From Deltaproteobacteria bacterium (GTDB taxonomy: Bacteria; Myxococcota_A; Polyangia; HGW-17): 48,957 bases of DNA. The stretch covers positions 1 through 48,957 of the forward strand of contig JAQICJ010000214.1 in the NCBI GenBank assembly GCA_027858615.1, given 5' to 3'. A model generated the notes under the pieces. The model was given only the letters and a program-made list of their open reading frames with translations, had not been told where the DNA came from and did no database searches. The number at the start of each line of letters is the position of its first letter. Position 1 is the stretch's first letter. The position numbers and the translations under genes were made by a program. This document shows positions 26,432 through 34,073 of this stretch, one piece after another.

Positions 26432-26657
26432 CGCTCCACGCTTAAATCCCCATTTCTGTTTCTTTTCATAAAGTTCCCTTCATAAACAGAGTTTATTCTT
26501 TCATTCTCTTCCTCTTGTTTTTTATCTGCCCTGAAATTGTGTTTATCTTAATATCCAGAATCAGGTTTATCTATTTTGTTATCTTTGATATATTTTCGGT
26601 TGCAGGGGTTTAAGTGAATAATAATTATCCCGGTTATACAAACAGGAACTTTTCCGA
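26432..26657. other. AT-rich intergenic region
   Basis: Nothing recognisable apart from the likely promoter region of the gene at 26658 and AGGAA about 9 nt before its ATG. Confidence 0.4.
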
Positions 26658-27293
26658 ATGTTTATCAGAAAAATCAAAAATAAATTAATTTATCTGTTTA
26701 CCAGTTATTTTATCATTGTTTTTTCCTTTTTTCTCCTGGGAGTTTCAACTTTTTATTATATAAATGCTGAAAACTACAGGCTAAAACTCAAAGAAAAAAA
26801 TGTTTCATTCTTTAAAAATGGACAATTGGTGAAGATTTCGAAGATTATTGATGGAGATGAGCTTCAGGTGCAGGCAGATAATGAAAAAAATACTGTTATT
26901 CGTTTATTGGGGATAAAATCTTTTAAACCTGGTAATGATTTTCTTTTTCCTGATTTTGGCAAAAAGTGCATGAAATTTATGAATACCAATGCTCTTAATC
27001 GCAAAGCACGCATTGAAATCGGCAAAACAAAAACTGACAGTAAAAAACGCATTTTGGCTCGGCTGCTGGTTTTTAACCAAAATAGCGGCAAATATGACAG
27101 GGATGTAGCTACCCAATTGCTGAGTCGTGGTCTGACAATAGTGTATACCAAATATCCTTTTTCCAGAATTAGGGAATATCTCCAGGTTGAAAATCTGGCC
27201 CGTAAAAACAAATTGGGAATATGGGGTAATAAACATTCCATTGATGTTGCAATTGCCCTCAAAAAAAAGTGGCTTAAAGAACAGATTAAATAA
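26658..27293 (+). CDS. Membrane-anchored staphylococcal-nuclease-like protein, degenerate
   Basis: A 211-residue protein with one N-terminal TM segment (about 10-35, LIYLFTSYFIIVFSFFLLGVS), so the rest is predicted periplasmic. The SNase/TNase fold pattern is visible: ISKIIDGDELQV, VIRLLGIKSFKP, KKRILARLLVF and TQLLSRGLTIVY, ending with LARKNKLGIWG. The block usually R-L-x-G-I-D-x-P-E reads RLLGIKSFKP, so the Asp and Glu of the usual Ca/catalytic site are missing. Nuclease activity is therefore doubtful; a binding role is possible. It is 2 bp upstream of a K+ channel gene, so they form an operon. Confidence 0.72.
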   Translation: MFIRKIKNKLIYLFTSYFIIVFSFFLLGVSTFYYINAENYRLKLKEKNVSFFKNGQLVKISKIIDGDELQVQADNEKNTVIRLLGIKSFKPGNDFLFPDFGKKCMKFMNTNALNRKARIEIGKTKTDSKKRILARLLVFNQNSGKYDRDVATQLLSRGLTIVYTKYPFSRIREYLQVENLARKNKLGIWGNKHSIDVAIALKKKWLKEQIK

Positions 27294-27295
27294 AC

Positions 27296-28342
27296 ATGCT
27301 AAAACTTCTCACCAATCTTTTTCAAATTGCCCATTACAAACTAAGTCAACGCTGGTTTGTTATCATGTTTTTTCTGTTTTCCATCATCACCTATTCAGCA
27401 ACGGGGTTTATGTATTTTGAGCTTTCCCGGAAACCAAATCTGGAATGGGTGGATGCGTTCTGGTGGTCCATAGTTACGACCACAACTGTTGGCTATGGAG
27501 ATTATTTTCCTGAGACTTTTTACGGGAAAGTGCTTGTTGGTCTTCCCACCATGCTTTTGGGGGTGTCAATTCTGGGTTACCTGCTCTCCTATGTGGCCTC
27601 GGCAATCATGGAATCCAAATTAAAGGAGATGCGCGGAATGAAAAGTGTAAGCCTGACCGATCATATAATTATCTGCCGATATAACTCTATTGGCAGGATT
27701 CTCAATCTGGTAAATGAAATCAAAGAAGATGTAATGACCCTGAAAACCAAAGTTGTACTAATTGATGAAGAACTTGAGGAAATTCCCCAGGAGCTCTATC
27801 AACTGGGAATTCATTTTGTCAAAGGGGATCCCGCCAGGGAAAATATTTTAAAAATGGCTAATTTCAAACAATCGCGTTCGATAATTGTACCTGCCATAGA
27901 AAATGATCTGATAAATTCCGATCATCGCAATCTAGCTGTAGTTTTATCAATAGAAAGGTTGCATCCACCTTGTAAAACTGTTGTTGAATGTGTAAATCCT
28001 GAGAATGAAATATTTTTCAAAAGAGCCGGGTGTGATTCCGTTATTACTCTGGCTGCTTTGACCAATCAGATTCTGGTCCAGGAATTGCTTGATCCGGGAG
28101 TTCATTCGGTTATTTCAGAATTAACCAGTAATGTTGTGGGAAATCAGATTTATATTGTGGATATCAATGAAAAACTAAAAAATTATGGAGAGTTGCGTAA
28201 AAAATATGCAGAACAAAAATCTTCTCTTCTGGGTATTCGTCGTGGTCATGAAAACATTTTTCTACCTGGTGATTCTTTTTCTCTGCAAAAAAAGGATAAG
28301 CTCATCCTGGTTTCAAAAAAGCGTCCCGGTAGCTTATTTTGA
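27296..28342 (+). CDS. Two-TM potassium channel with C-terminal RCK/TrkA-N domain
   Basis: A 348-residue Kch/MthK-like channel. TM1 is WFVIMFFLFSIITYSATGF (about 20-40). A pore helix and selectivity filter T64-V-G-Y-G-D69 follow, then TM2 GLPTMLLGVSILGYLLSYV. The cytoplasmic part starts DHIIICRYNSIGRIL, where the GxGxxG-type loop is altered, so NAD binding is uncertain. It continues with VVLIDEE, FVKGDPARENIL and a second RCK lobe. Probably gates K+ efflux or uptake in response to a ligand. It is cotranscribed with the SNase-like gene; repeat copy B begins 54 nt after its stop. Confidence 0.9.
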   Translation: MLKLLTNLFQIAHYKLSQRWFVIMFFLFSIITYSATGFMYFELSRKPNLEWVDAFWWSIVTTTTVGYGDYFPETFYGKVLVGLPTMLLGVSILGYLLSYVASAIMESKLKEMRGMKSVSLTDHIIICRYNSIGRILNLVNEIKEDVMTLKTKVVLIDEELEEIPQELYQLGIHFVKGDPARENILKMANFKQSRSIIVPAIENDLINSDHRNLAVVLSIERLHPPCKTVVECVNPENEIFFKRAGCDSVITLAALTNQILVQELLDPGVHSVISELTSNVVGNQIYIVDINEKLKNYGELRKKYAEQKSSLLGIRRGHENIFLPGDSFSLQKKDKLILVSKKRPGSLF

Positions 28343-28396
28343 GTATAACTGCGAAAATTTGTCAAATCTATAAAAGTAACTATCATATTTCAGTTA

Positions 28397-28557
28397 GTTC
28401 CCATCCCAGAATGGGGTTTTTGACTGAATGAGAAGTTTGCCTCAGATGCGAGGAGAAACTTCGCCGACATAGTTGATACTATTTCAAGAAGTTACGACAA
28501 AGCAGATGAGGTAAATTTCCGCATTCAGACGATGACCTTCCTTTTTGGGATGGGAAC
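28397..28557 (+). mobile_element. MITE-like intergenic repeat, copy B
   Basis: A 161-bp element with perfect 12-bp terminal inverted repeats GTTCCCATCCCA / TGGGATGGGAAC, flanked by TA on both sides (28395-28396 and 28558-28559). It matches the reverse complement of copy A through its whole length. The left end forms CCCAT-CCCAGA-ATGGG followed by GTTTTTG, which could end transcripts from the K+ channel gene. It encodes no protein and ends 44 bp before the next gene's start. Confidence 0.8.
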
Positions 28558-28601
28558 TAACTATGTTTGTATTCGATAAAATAAATTGTGGAGGTATAAT
28601 T

Positions 28602-29054
28602 TTGAGTAAGAAAAAAGTGACGAGGTTAATTGTAGTGGATAAACCGGAAGATTTTCCCGAGGGATGTAACCGTGATGTACTGGCTCAATTTCTGCACAGA
28701 GTGATGAAGCCGTGGGAAGATAAGCTTGAGGATATAAAAAAGGGCTTGGAATACAGCTTTAATCCAGATCGGGGCGGATTTATCATTTTGGCCTATCGGG
28801 AGAATAAACTGGTTGGAGCTACAGTTTTTCTTTTTACCGGAATGAAAGGTTATGTTCCTGAAAATATTCTACTTTTTATTGGAGTGGAACCTGAAATGAG
28901 AGGCAAGAGGATTGGTACTACTATCATGGAGGCGGCTCTGAAACGGTGCCAGGGAGATATTAAGCTCCATGTGGAATCTGATAACCCGGCAAGCCATCTT
29001 TATAAAAGAATGGGGTTTGCCAAGAAATATGATGAGATGAGATATGTCAGTTAG
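28602..29054 (+). CDS. GNAT-family N-acetyltransferase (TTG start)
   Basis: A 150-residue acetyltransferase. The GNAT core is IGVEPEMRGKRIGTTIMEAAL (acetyl-CoA loop R-G-K-R-I-G) and LHVESDNPASHLYKRMGF. TTG 28602 is chosen because GGAGG at 28590-28594 is 7 nt upstream; upstream ATGs at 28545 and 28563 lie in or beside repeat copy B and lack a ribosome-binding site. Its last 11 bases overlap the racemase gene, so the pair is likely cotranslated; the substrate could be an amino acid related to the racemase (inference). Confidence 0.82.
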   Translation: MSKKKVTRLIVVDKPEDFPEGCNRDVLAQFLHRVMKPWEDKLEDIKKGLEYSFNPDRGGFIILAYRENKLVGATVFLFTGMKGYVPENILLFIGVEPEMRGKRIGTTIMEAALKRCQGDIKLHVESDNPASHLYKRMGFAKKYDEMRYVS

Positions 29055-30300
29055 AAATACAAACAGAGTAATAATTAATCTGGAAGCATTGTATCATAAT
29101 ATTGAAACCGTTTCCGAATGGATGAAAAATCATGACTTGGACTGGACCCTGGTTACAAAGGTTTTGTGTGGTCACAAACCGACGCTGAATGCTTTGATCA
29201 GGCTGGGAATCAAGTCGGTGGGGGATTCGCGAATTCAGAATCTTGAGGATCTTTACGAGATCAACAAGGATATCGAAACCTGGTATCTTCGTATTCCTTC
29301 CTTGTCTGAACTTGAAGATGTTGTAACCCTGGCTGATGTAAGTCTCAACACGGAGACTCAAAGTATTAAGACAATCAATGAGATTGCTGCCAAACAAAAC
29401 AAGGTACACAAAGTTATCATCATGATCGAATTGGGTGATTTGCGGGAAGGTATTCTACCTGGCAGTCTCATGGCTTTTTACAAAAAGATCTTCAATTTGA
29501 AAAATGTCAGAGTTATAGGCATCGGTACTAATTTTGGTTGTTTGGCCGGTGCTGTACCAACGGTGGATCAGTTCATGCAGTTAATTCTGTATCGGGAGTT
29601 GCTGGAATTGAAATTTGGAAAATCCCTTCCCATTATCAGTGCCGGGTCAAGTGTAGCTTTGCCGATGCTGCTTAAAAAAGAGATACCAAAAGGCATAAAC
29701 CATTTCAGAATTGGCGAATCTATTTTTCTGGGTACAGATTTGATCTCCAGCGGTAATTTGCCCGGATTGAGAGATGATTGCGTTACTCTTGAGTCAGATA
29801 TAATTGAGATTAAAGAAAAATCGCTTAATTCCGGGGCTGAAACCTCAAATACAACACCCTTTGAGTCAGAGGATGAAGAAGCAACGATCAAGCCGGGTCA
29901 ACGAGGATACAGAGCTTTGCTCAGTATTGGTCAGTTGGATACTGAAGTTTCCGGTTTGATTCCTGAAAATCCAGAGATTTCCATAGCAGGTTCTTCTAGT
30001 GATGTGACGGTAGTCAATATTGGAGATCACAGAATGGGGTTCAAAATTGGGAAGGTGATCCGGTTCAAGTTGAAATATTCCGCCATGGCCCGTTTGATGG
30101 CCAATAAATATATTGATAAAGTACTGGAGCCTTCAGTGGATGATTTCTTTAAGCAGATCAACCACATGTCTTCTGATATTGGCGGGCGCTCTGTACTGGG
30201 TTCAGATAAAAATTTGAGGGTGGTAAAAAAATCATCAACTTCCTCGGTTGAAAATTCTGTTGACAAGAAAAGTCTGGATGCAGAAGAAAAGATCGATTAG
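29044..30300 (+). CDS. PLP-dependent alanine/ornithine racemase-family protein
   Basis: A 418-residue fold-type III PLP enzyme. The N-terminal alanine-racemase-like barrel starts RVIINLEALYHNI. The PLP lysine should be Lys39 in WTLVTKVLCG. IGDSRxxN-like GDSRIQNLEDL, MIELGDLREGILPG, GIGTNFGCLAG, SAGSSVALP and HFRIGESIFLG match the ornithine racemase/YhfX-type subgroup rather than biosynthetic Alr. Likely reaction: racemisation of ornithine or a similar amino acid (inference). The last about 30 residues are a polar Ser/Lys-rich tail. It forms an operon with the GNAT gene. Confidence 0.85.
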   Translation: MSVRNTNRVIINLEALYHNIETVSEWMKNHDLDWTLVTKVLCGHKPTLNALIRLGIKSVGDSRIQNLEDLYEINKDIETWYLRIPSLSELEDVVTLADVSLNTETQSIKTINEIAAKQNKVHKVIIMIELGDLREGILPGSLMAFYKKIFNLKNVRVIGIGTNFGCLAGAVPTVDQFMQLILYRELLELKFGKSLPIISAGSSVALPMLLKKEIPKGINHFRIGESIFLGTDLISSGNLPGLRDDCVTLESDIIEIKEKSLNSGAETSNTTPFESEDEEATIKPGQRGYRALLSIGQLDTEVSGLIPENPEISIAGSSSDVTVVNIGDHRMGFKIGKVIRFKLKYSAMARLMANKYIDKVLEPSVDDFFKQINHMSSDIGGRSVLGSDKNLRVVKKSSTSSVENSVDKKSLDAEEKID

Positions 30301-30388
30301 GTTAAACCAGAAAATTGCCAGTTTAAAATTCAGGATCAAGGGGACTGAAATCTATTCCACGGTGGTCATGAATATATAGCCATGGACC

Positions 30389-30410
30389 ATAACCCCGTTA
30401 GGTTTTTTTT
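30389..30410 (+). terminator. Terminator-like module ATAACCCCGTTA-GGTTTTTTTT
   Basis: The third occurrence of the module, here with no spacer. AACC (30391-30394) can pair with GGTT (30401-30404) over loop CCGTTA, followed by a T run. It is about 90 nt after the racemase stop and lies between convergent genes; the T run overlaps the end of the vanW-like gene. The stem is short, so strength is doubtful. Confidence 0.4.
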
Positions 30411-31821
30411 AGTGTTCTTCCAACCGATAGATTTGTGGATCTGGTTTTGGTTTGAATTCTTCGGGTTCGGGGGGAACGTATTCTTCGGGGTTTTCCGGTG
30501 GTTTTGTGCCTTTATTGATGATCATTGTGGTTGGTGGATAATGAAGCGTCCAAGTGTGGGATTTAAGTTCATATCCTTTTTTGTCTTTGTATATTGCTCT
30601 TCTGCGAACCACATAGCCTTTTTGTCCCCTTTGTTTCACTTTTAAAACACCTTTAAGCAACTTTTCATCTTTGCGATAAGTAGTTTTAAAAGGTTTTTCT
30701 GAGATTATTTTACGGATAAAGGTTATCTTATCATATGGTTTTTCCTTGCCGAGGATTTCTATCTTTACTACTCCGCCACTGACATCTGTTCTGATAACTA
30801 TGGGAAAATCATATGGATTGCGAATAACAAGGTCAACAGAGGGATAAACTACTGTAGCATCAAGCCCCAAATCTATATAATGGGAAGGTTGAGAATGTGG
30901 TTTGGCATGCAGGATATCCAAACCTGCAAAAAAAGATGCGGCAAAAAGAGTTGAAGCAATCTGGCACATTCCACCTCCCATTCCTTCAACCAGTTCTCCA
31001 AGAGCAATAATCGGAGCGACTCGGTATCCTTTTTTGGCAGTGCGTGGACCAATAACCTTGTTAAAAGAAAGGGATTTGCCCGGCAAAATAATTGAACCAG
31101 TAAGTTTGGCTCCCCCAATCCGGAGATTGTGAGCTCTGTTTTCATATTTGCCCCAAGTATAATAAGAAGTTTTATACCATCCCAATACCTTATTAAGATT
31201 GAGATTCTCCAAATCGTTATTTGATAATTTGGGTTTTTTTCTGGAATAAATCAACTTCATTTTCTTTTGATCGTGTTGAAGCATCTTCTCAAAACGCGAA
31301 ATTGAATTAGTGATATCAACTATAATCCCAGTTTTCCCTGGAATTACCTTTTTTTTGATTAAATCCAGTTTGGCACTGCGAGAGTGGCTGTCGAGTTTCT
31401 TTTTTAATTCTGAAAAAAAGGAATTTACTGCAGATCTTTCATAGGAGATGGGAGTTATAAACTTGAAAAGATTGCGACTTGCGGTTTTTTGCAAATAAAG
31501 ACGGCCCCAGAAAAAATCATGGTTGCTTAACAATTGTTTCAAGGCATCCAAAACCTGTTTATTTTCAAAATGGATTCCGGTTTTTTTTGAAGAAATTGAA
31601 AAGATTTGATCTTCAAATTGAATTTTGTATTCGAATTCTTTTTGGGAATTCTTATTGGCAAGTTTTTTTGCCAGTTCATCCAAAGATATTCGTTTCAGAA
31701 TTAAATCATCAATCTGGATTCCGGCGGGCACTTGTGCAAGTTGGTGATTTCTGATTGTCCAACAGGTAATACTGATAGATACCAGAGCCAGAATAACAAG
31801 AATAATTGTCTGTTTTTTCAT
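30409..31821 (-). CDS. VanW-family protein with N-terminal membrane anchor
   Basis: A 470-residue protein with an N-terminal TM or signal segment (QTIILVILALVSISITCW). A YoaR-like domain occupies about 30-190, then a VanW domain about 210-350: YENRAHNLRIGGAKLTGSIILPGKSLSFN, GPRTAKKGYRVAPII, GMGGGMCQIASTLFAA and NPYDFPIVI. The C-terminus is Pro/Glu-rich (PPENPEEYVPPEPEEFKPK). VanW proteins occur near vancomycin-resistance genes but their biochemical role is unknown; an envelope role is inferred. No van cluster is present. Confidence 0.88.
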   Translation of the reverse strand: MKKQTIILVILALVSISITCWTIRNHQLAQVPAGIQIDDLILKRISLDELAKKLANKNSQKEFEYKIQFEDQIFSISSKKTGIHFENKQVLDALKQLLSNHDFFWGRLYLQKTASRNLFKFITPISYERSAVNSFFSELKKKLDSHSRSAKLDLIKKKVIPGKTGIIVDITNSISRFEKMLQHDQKKMKLIYSRKKPKLSNNDLENLNLNKVLGWYKTSYYTWGKYENRAHNLRIGGAKLTGSIILPGKSLSFNKVIGPRTAKKGYRVAPIIALGELVEGMGGGMCQIASTLFAASFFAGLDILHAKPHSQPSHYIDLGLDATVVYPSVDLVIRNPYDFPIVIRTDVSGGVVKIEILGKEKPYDKITFIRKIISEKPFKTTYRKDEKLLKGVLKVKQRGQKGYVVRRRAIYKDKKGYELKSHTWTLHYPPTTMIINKGTKPPENPEEYVPPEPEEFKPKPDPQIYRLEEH

Positions 31822-31853
31822 AAATATTTACTTGGTTTGCGTTTAAAATGGAA

Positions 31854-32396
31854 CTACCTGATTGATATTATTGTTTTGCGTGGATTCCCCTCAAAAAAAG
31901 ACAGACCTGATAATTTGCTCTGCAAACACTTTTTTAATTCAGGTTTGAACTTGCTGTCCGGCGGGATAAAAGCCTTGCCCTGCTTATTGATTATTACAGA
32001 TATTTTTTTGTTTTTAATGCCAGAACATTCCCTCAAGACTGATTTAACACTGTCTTTTTCAGTCTTGGAAAAACCAGCATAACTAAATTCCTTCTTAATA
32101 TTTTTAAGAGTTGATTTTTTCTGAGAAAGTTCCCCTCGGGATTCTTCGTTTTTCAATTTTCGCAGAATTCTGGCCTGATTTTCCGGTCGCTCCTCAACTG
32201 TTTCAATTTTTTGCTCAGTTCGTTTTTCTCTCTCGGAAATAATTCGGTTTCTTTCTTCTATGGACAAATCATCTGAAAACTTTTCAGAATTCTGCCCCCC
32301 TGGGATTGAGTCTGTCTTTTCGGCACTGTCGTTTTGGGAATTGTTACTGCAAGAACAGATAATAATTCCAAAACTGAGAAGAATTAAGAACTTCAT
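31854..32396 (-). CDS. Lipoprotein with AgmX-like C-terminal motif
   Basis: A 180-residue lipoprotein (lipobox ICSC). The middle is charged and likely disordered or coiled (ISEREKRTEQKIETVEERPENQ). The C-terminal about 75 residues carry a pattern V-x-x-x-L-R-E-C-x-G...SVIINKQGKAF...KKCLQSKLSGLSF, which resembles the paired-Cys C-terminal domain found in myxobacterial AgmX/PglI-like proteins. That match is by pattern only. It is 32 bp downstream of vanW's start region on the same strand, possibly the same operon. Confidence 0.6.
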   Translation of the reverse strand: MKFLILLSFGIIICSCSNNSQNDSAEKTDSIPGGQNSEKFSDDLSIEERNRIISEREKRTEQKIETVEERPENQARILRKLKNEESRGELSQKKSTLKNIKKEFSYAGFSKTEKDSVKSVLRECSGIKNKKISVIINKQGKAFIPPDSKFKPELKKCLQSKLSGLSFFEGNPRKTIISIR

Positions 32397-32487
32397 AAAA
32401 TAAATTCCTTGATAATGGGTTAAAACAAAAAGGATAATACTAATTCCAGACAGCAGAATATTACTTTCTTTTTGAAATAAAAACGCC

Positions 32488-33180
32488 TTATAAAACAGAG
32501 TTGATAACAGATTTGACCTTGCTTATAACCGTGTCCAGCTCCTGCTTGGTTTTGCCTGCAGTTTGAACAGGGGGATGGACTGTAACATTAACATCAAAAT
32601 CGGCTAATTTCCATTCGCCTTTTTTCATTAATTTATAGGAATTGTCCAAGGTTAAAGGAATAATTGGAACTTGTGCTTCCAGAGCCAAGTGAAAAACTCC
32701 CTTTTTAAATCTTTTTAATTCCCGCTTGCCACTGCGGGTTCCTTCTGGAAATGCCACAATGTTTTTGCCTCTGCGAATAATTTTGGCAGCCTTTTTCAAT
32801 GATTTAATGGCATTTTGACGTTGGTGTCGATTAATTGAGATATGGCCGCTTTCTCGCAGATAACTTCCAACTATGGGCATTGAATTCAGTTCTTTCTTAT
32901 AAATCCAGTAAAATTCCACCGGAACTGCTGCTGCCATGATAATTATGTCAATGTTGCTCTGATGGTTGGCCAGTATTATCTGAGGATTTTTGTAATCAAT
33001 ATGTTCAAGTCCGGTAATTTTTACTGAAATACCCAGAATTTCCAAGCATTTCTGTGACCACTCCACCATTGATTCATGAGGATTTTGACCAAATATCTTA
33101 TATTTGAATAATCCATGGTTGATGGTGGTGGCCATAAACTTCCCATATTTTTTCAAATCTTTAAGGAAATATTTATCCAT
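32488..33180 (-). CDS. plsC: 1-acyl-sn-glycerol-3-phosphate acyltransferase (PlsC-type)
   Basis: Adds the second acyl chain to lysophosphatidic acid at the inner membrane. The 230 residues show the LPLAT motifs NH73QSNID78 (H-x4-D), ISINRHQR, FPEGTRSG and the hydrophobic VPIIPLTL block. The length is typical. ATG 33180 has AAGGAG (33198-33193) 12 nt upstream, and that sequence lies within the left end of repeat copy D. It could also act on another lysophospholipid. Confidence 0.92.
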   Translation of the reverse strand: MDKYFLKDLKKYGKFMATTINHGLFKYKIFGQNPHESMVEWSQKCLEILGISVKITGLEHIDYKNPQIILANHQSNIDIIIMAAAVPVEFYWIYKKELNSMPIVGSYLRESGHISINRHQRQNAIKSLKKAAKIIRRGKNIVAFPEGTRSGKRELKRFKKGVFHLALEAQVPIIPLTLDNSYKLMKKGEWKLADFDVNVTVHPPVQTAGKTKQELDTVISKVKSVINSVL

Positions 33181-33190
33181 AATTTCTAAT

Positions 33191-33349
33191 TTCTCCTTAT
33201 CAGAATGGGAGTTGCTGGCTGAGTTTGAAATTGATTAAAATACAGAAAAAAAACCATAGACATAATTGCTACTGTTTTCAAAGGTTACAACAAAACAGTT
33301 AAATTCAGATTTTGCTTACAGATGGTGTTCTCCTTTTTGAAACGGGAAC
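33191..33349 (+). repeat. Diverged copy D of the intergenic repeat
   Basis: 159 bp. The left part (TTATCAGAATGGGAGTT) parallels copy B (CATCCCAGAATGGGGTT). From ACATAATTGCTACTGTTTTC onward it aligns with ACATAGTTGATACTATTTC through AGGTTACAACAAAACAG, TCAGAT and CTCCTTTTTGAAACGGGAACT. The right end TGAAACGGGAAC is the exact inverse of copy C's left end GTTCCCGTTTCA, which defines a second terminal-repeat subtype. No TA flank is visible. It lies between plsC and a lipoprotein gene. Confidence 0.6.
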
Positions 33350-33384
33350 TCCTTATTGAATCTTATGGTAAAAAGATACTAAAA

Positions 33385-34044
33385 TCAAAAAGAAGTTATA
33401 TACCACCTTTTGCCCCAATTGATCATCTGGTTTATTTGAAGATATTTACGATTTCCCTGTTGATGATAATATACCCTGTTATTGAGACAACGCCAATATC
33501 CAAGTTGATTCCAACTGTTTTCAGGTTTAACCCAACTACATTTTCCCAAAACAATGGATTCGAAGGTCGCTTCCTTGAACTTGTCATTCTTGCAGGCAGT
33601 TCTTAATTTACGATAGATCCTTGTTTTTTTGCCCCTGACCATGGCATTGATTATTCTCTTTTCCTTGGCAGCCGAGGACATGTGCATTTTCCTCAACTTG
33701 CTCATAACTTTGAAATTAATTAAAAAAGGTTCAGCCTCTTTTACCTTTTGAGCCGCCAAAGCTTCAACCAGTTGGCGGGCAGCTTCTTCTGTATCAACAT
33801 CTGGAAGGGGAGCAAATCTGGATTCATGAAGGTTTTGCCTGGGAATCGTTTTTGTTTTTGCTTCCGTTCTTTTATTGCCTGTGGATTTCTGCTTTAAAGC
33901 CCGGCTAAACTCTCCTGGTTTCTGACCAATAACTCCATTTAAATTTCCCTGGTCAATCTCCTGCTTGCAAGCTGCCATCCCTGACATGAGCATTACCCAA
34001 CAAAACAAATACAAAACAAATTTCAAATTTAAACTCCTTGACAA
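33385..34044 (-). CDS. Lipoprotein of unknown function
   Basis: A 219-residue protein with a signal peptide and lipobox GMAAC (Cys about 26). A polar linker (GEFSRALKQKSTGNKRTEAKTK) precedes a conserved-looking C-terminal domain that begins VDTEEAARQLVEALAAQK. That domain contains three Cys and many aromatic residues at the end (NSWNQLGYWRCLNNRVYYHQ, WGKRWYITSF), as in SnoaL- or NTF2-like small domains; no firm family. It is 29 bp after xseA on the same strand. Confidence 0.6.
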   Translation of the reverse strand: MSRSLNLKFVLYLFCWVMLMSGMAACKQEIDQGNLNGVIGQKPGEFSRALKQKSTGNKRTEAKTKTIPRQNLHESRFAPLPDVDTEEAARQLVEALAAQKVKEAEPFLINFKVMSKLRKMHMSSAAKEKRIINAMVRGKKTRIYRKLRTACKNDKFKEATFESIVLGKCSWVKPENSWNQLGYWRCLNNRVYYHQQGNRKYLQINQMINWGKRWYITSF

Positions 34045-34073
34045 CTGAAGACAAATTTCTGGGTTACTTAGTT

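Noticed and set aside
30409-31821. Vancomycin-resistance cluster
   Set aside because: Only a VanW-family protein is present; no vanH, ligase, vanX or regulator genes nearby, and VanW proteins are widespread in other contexts.
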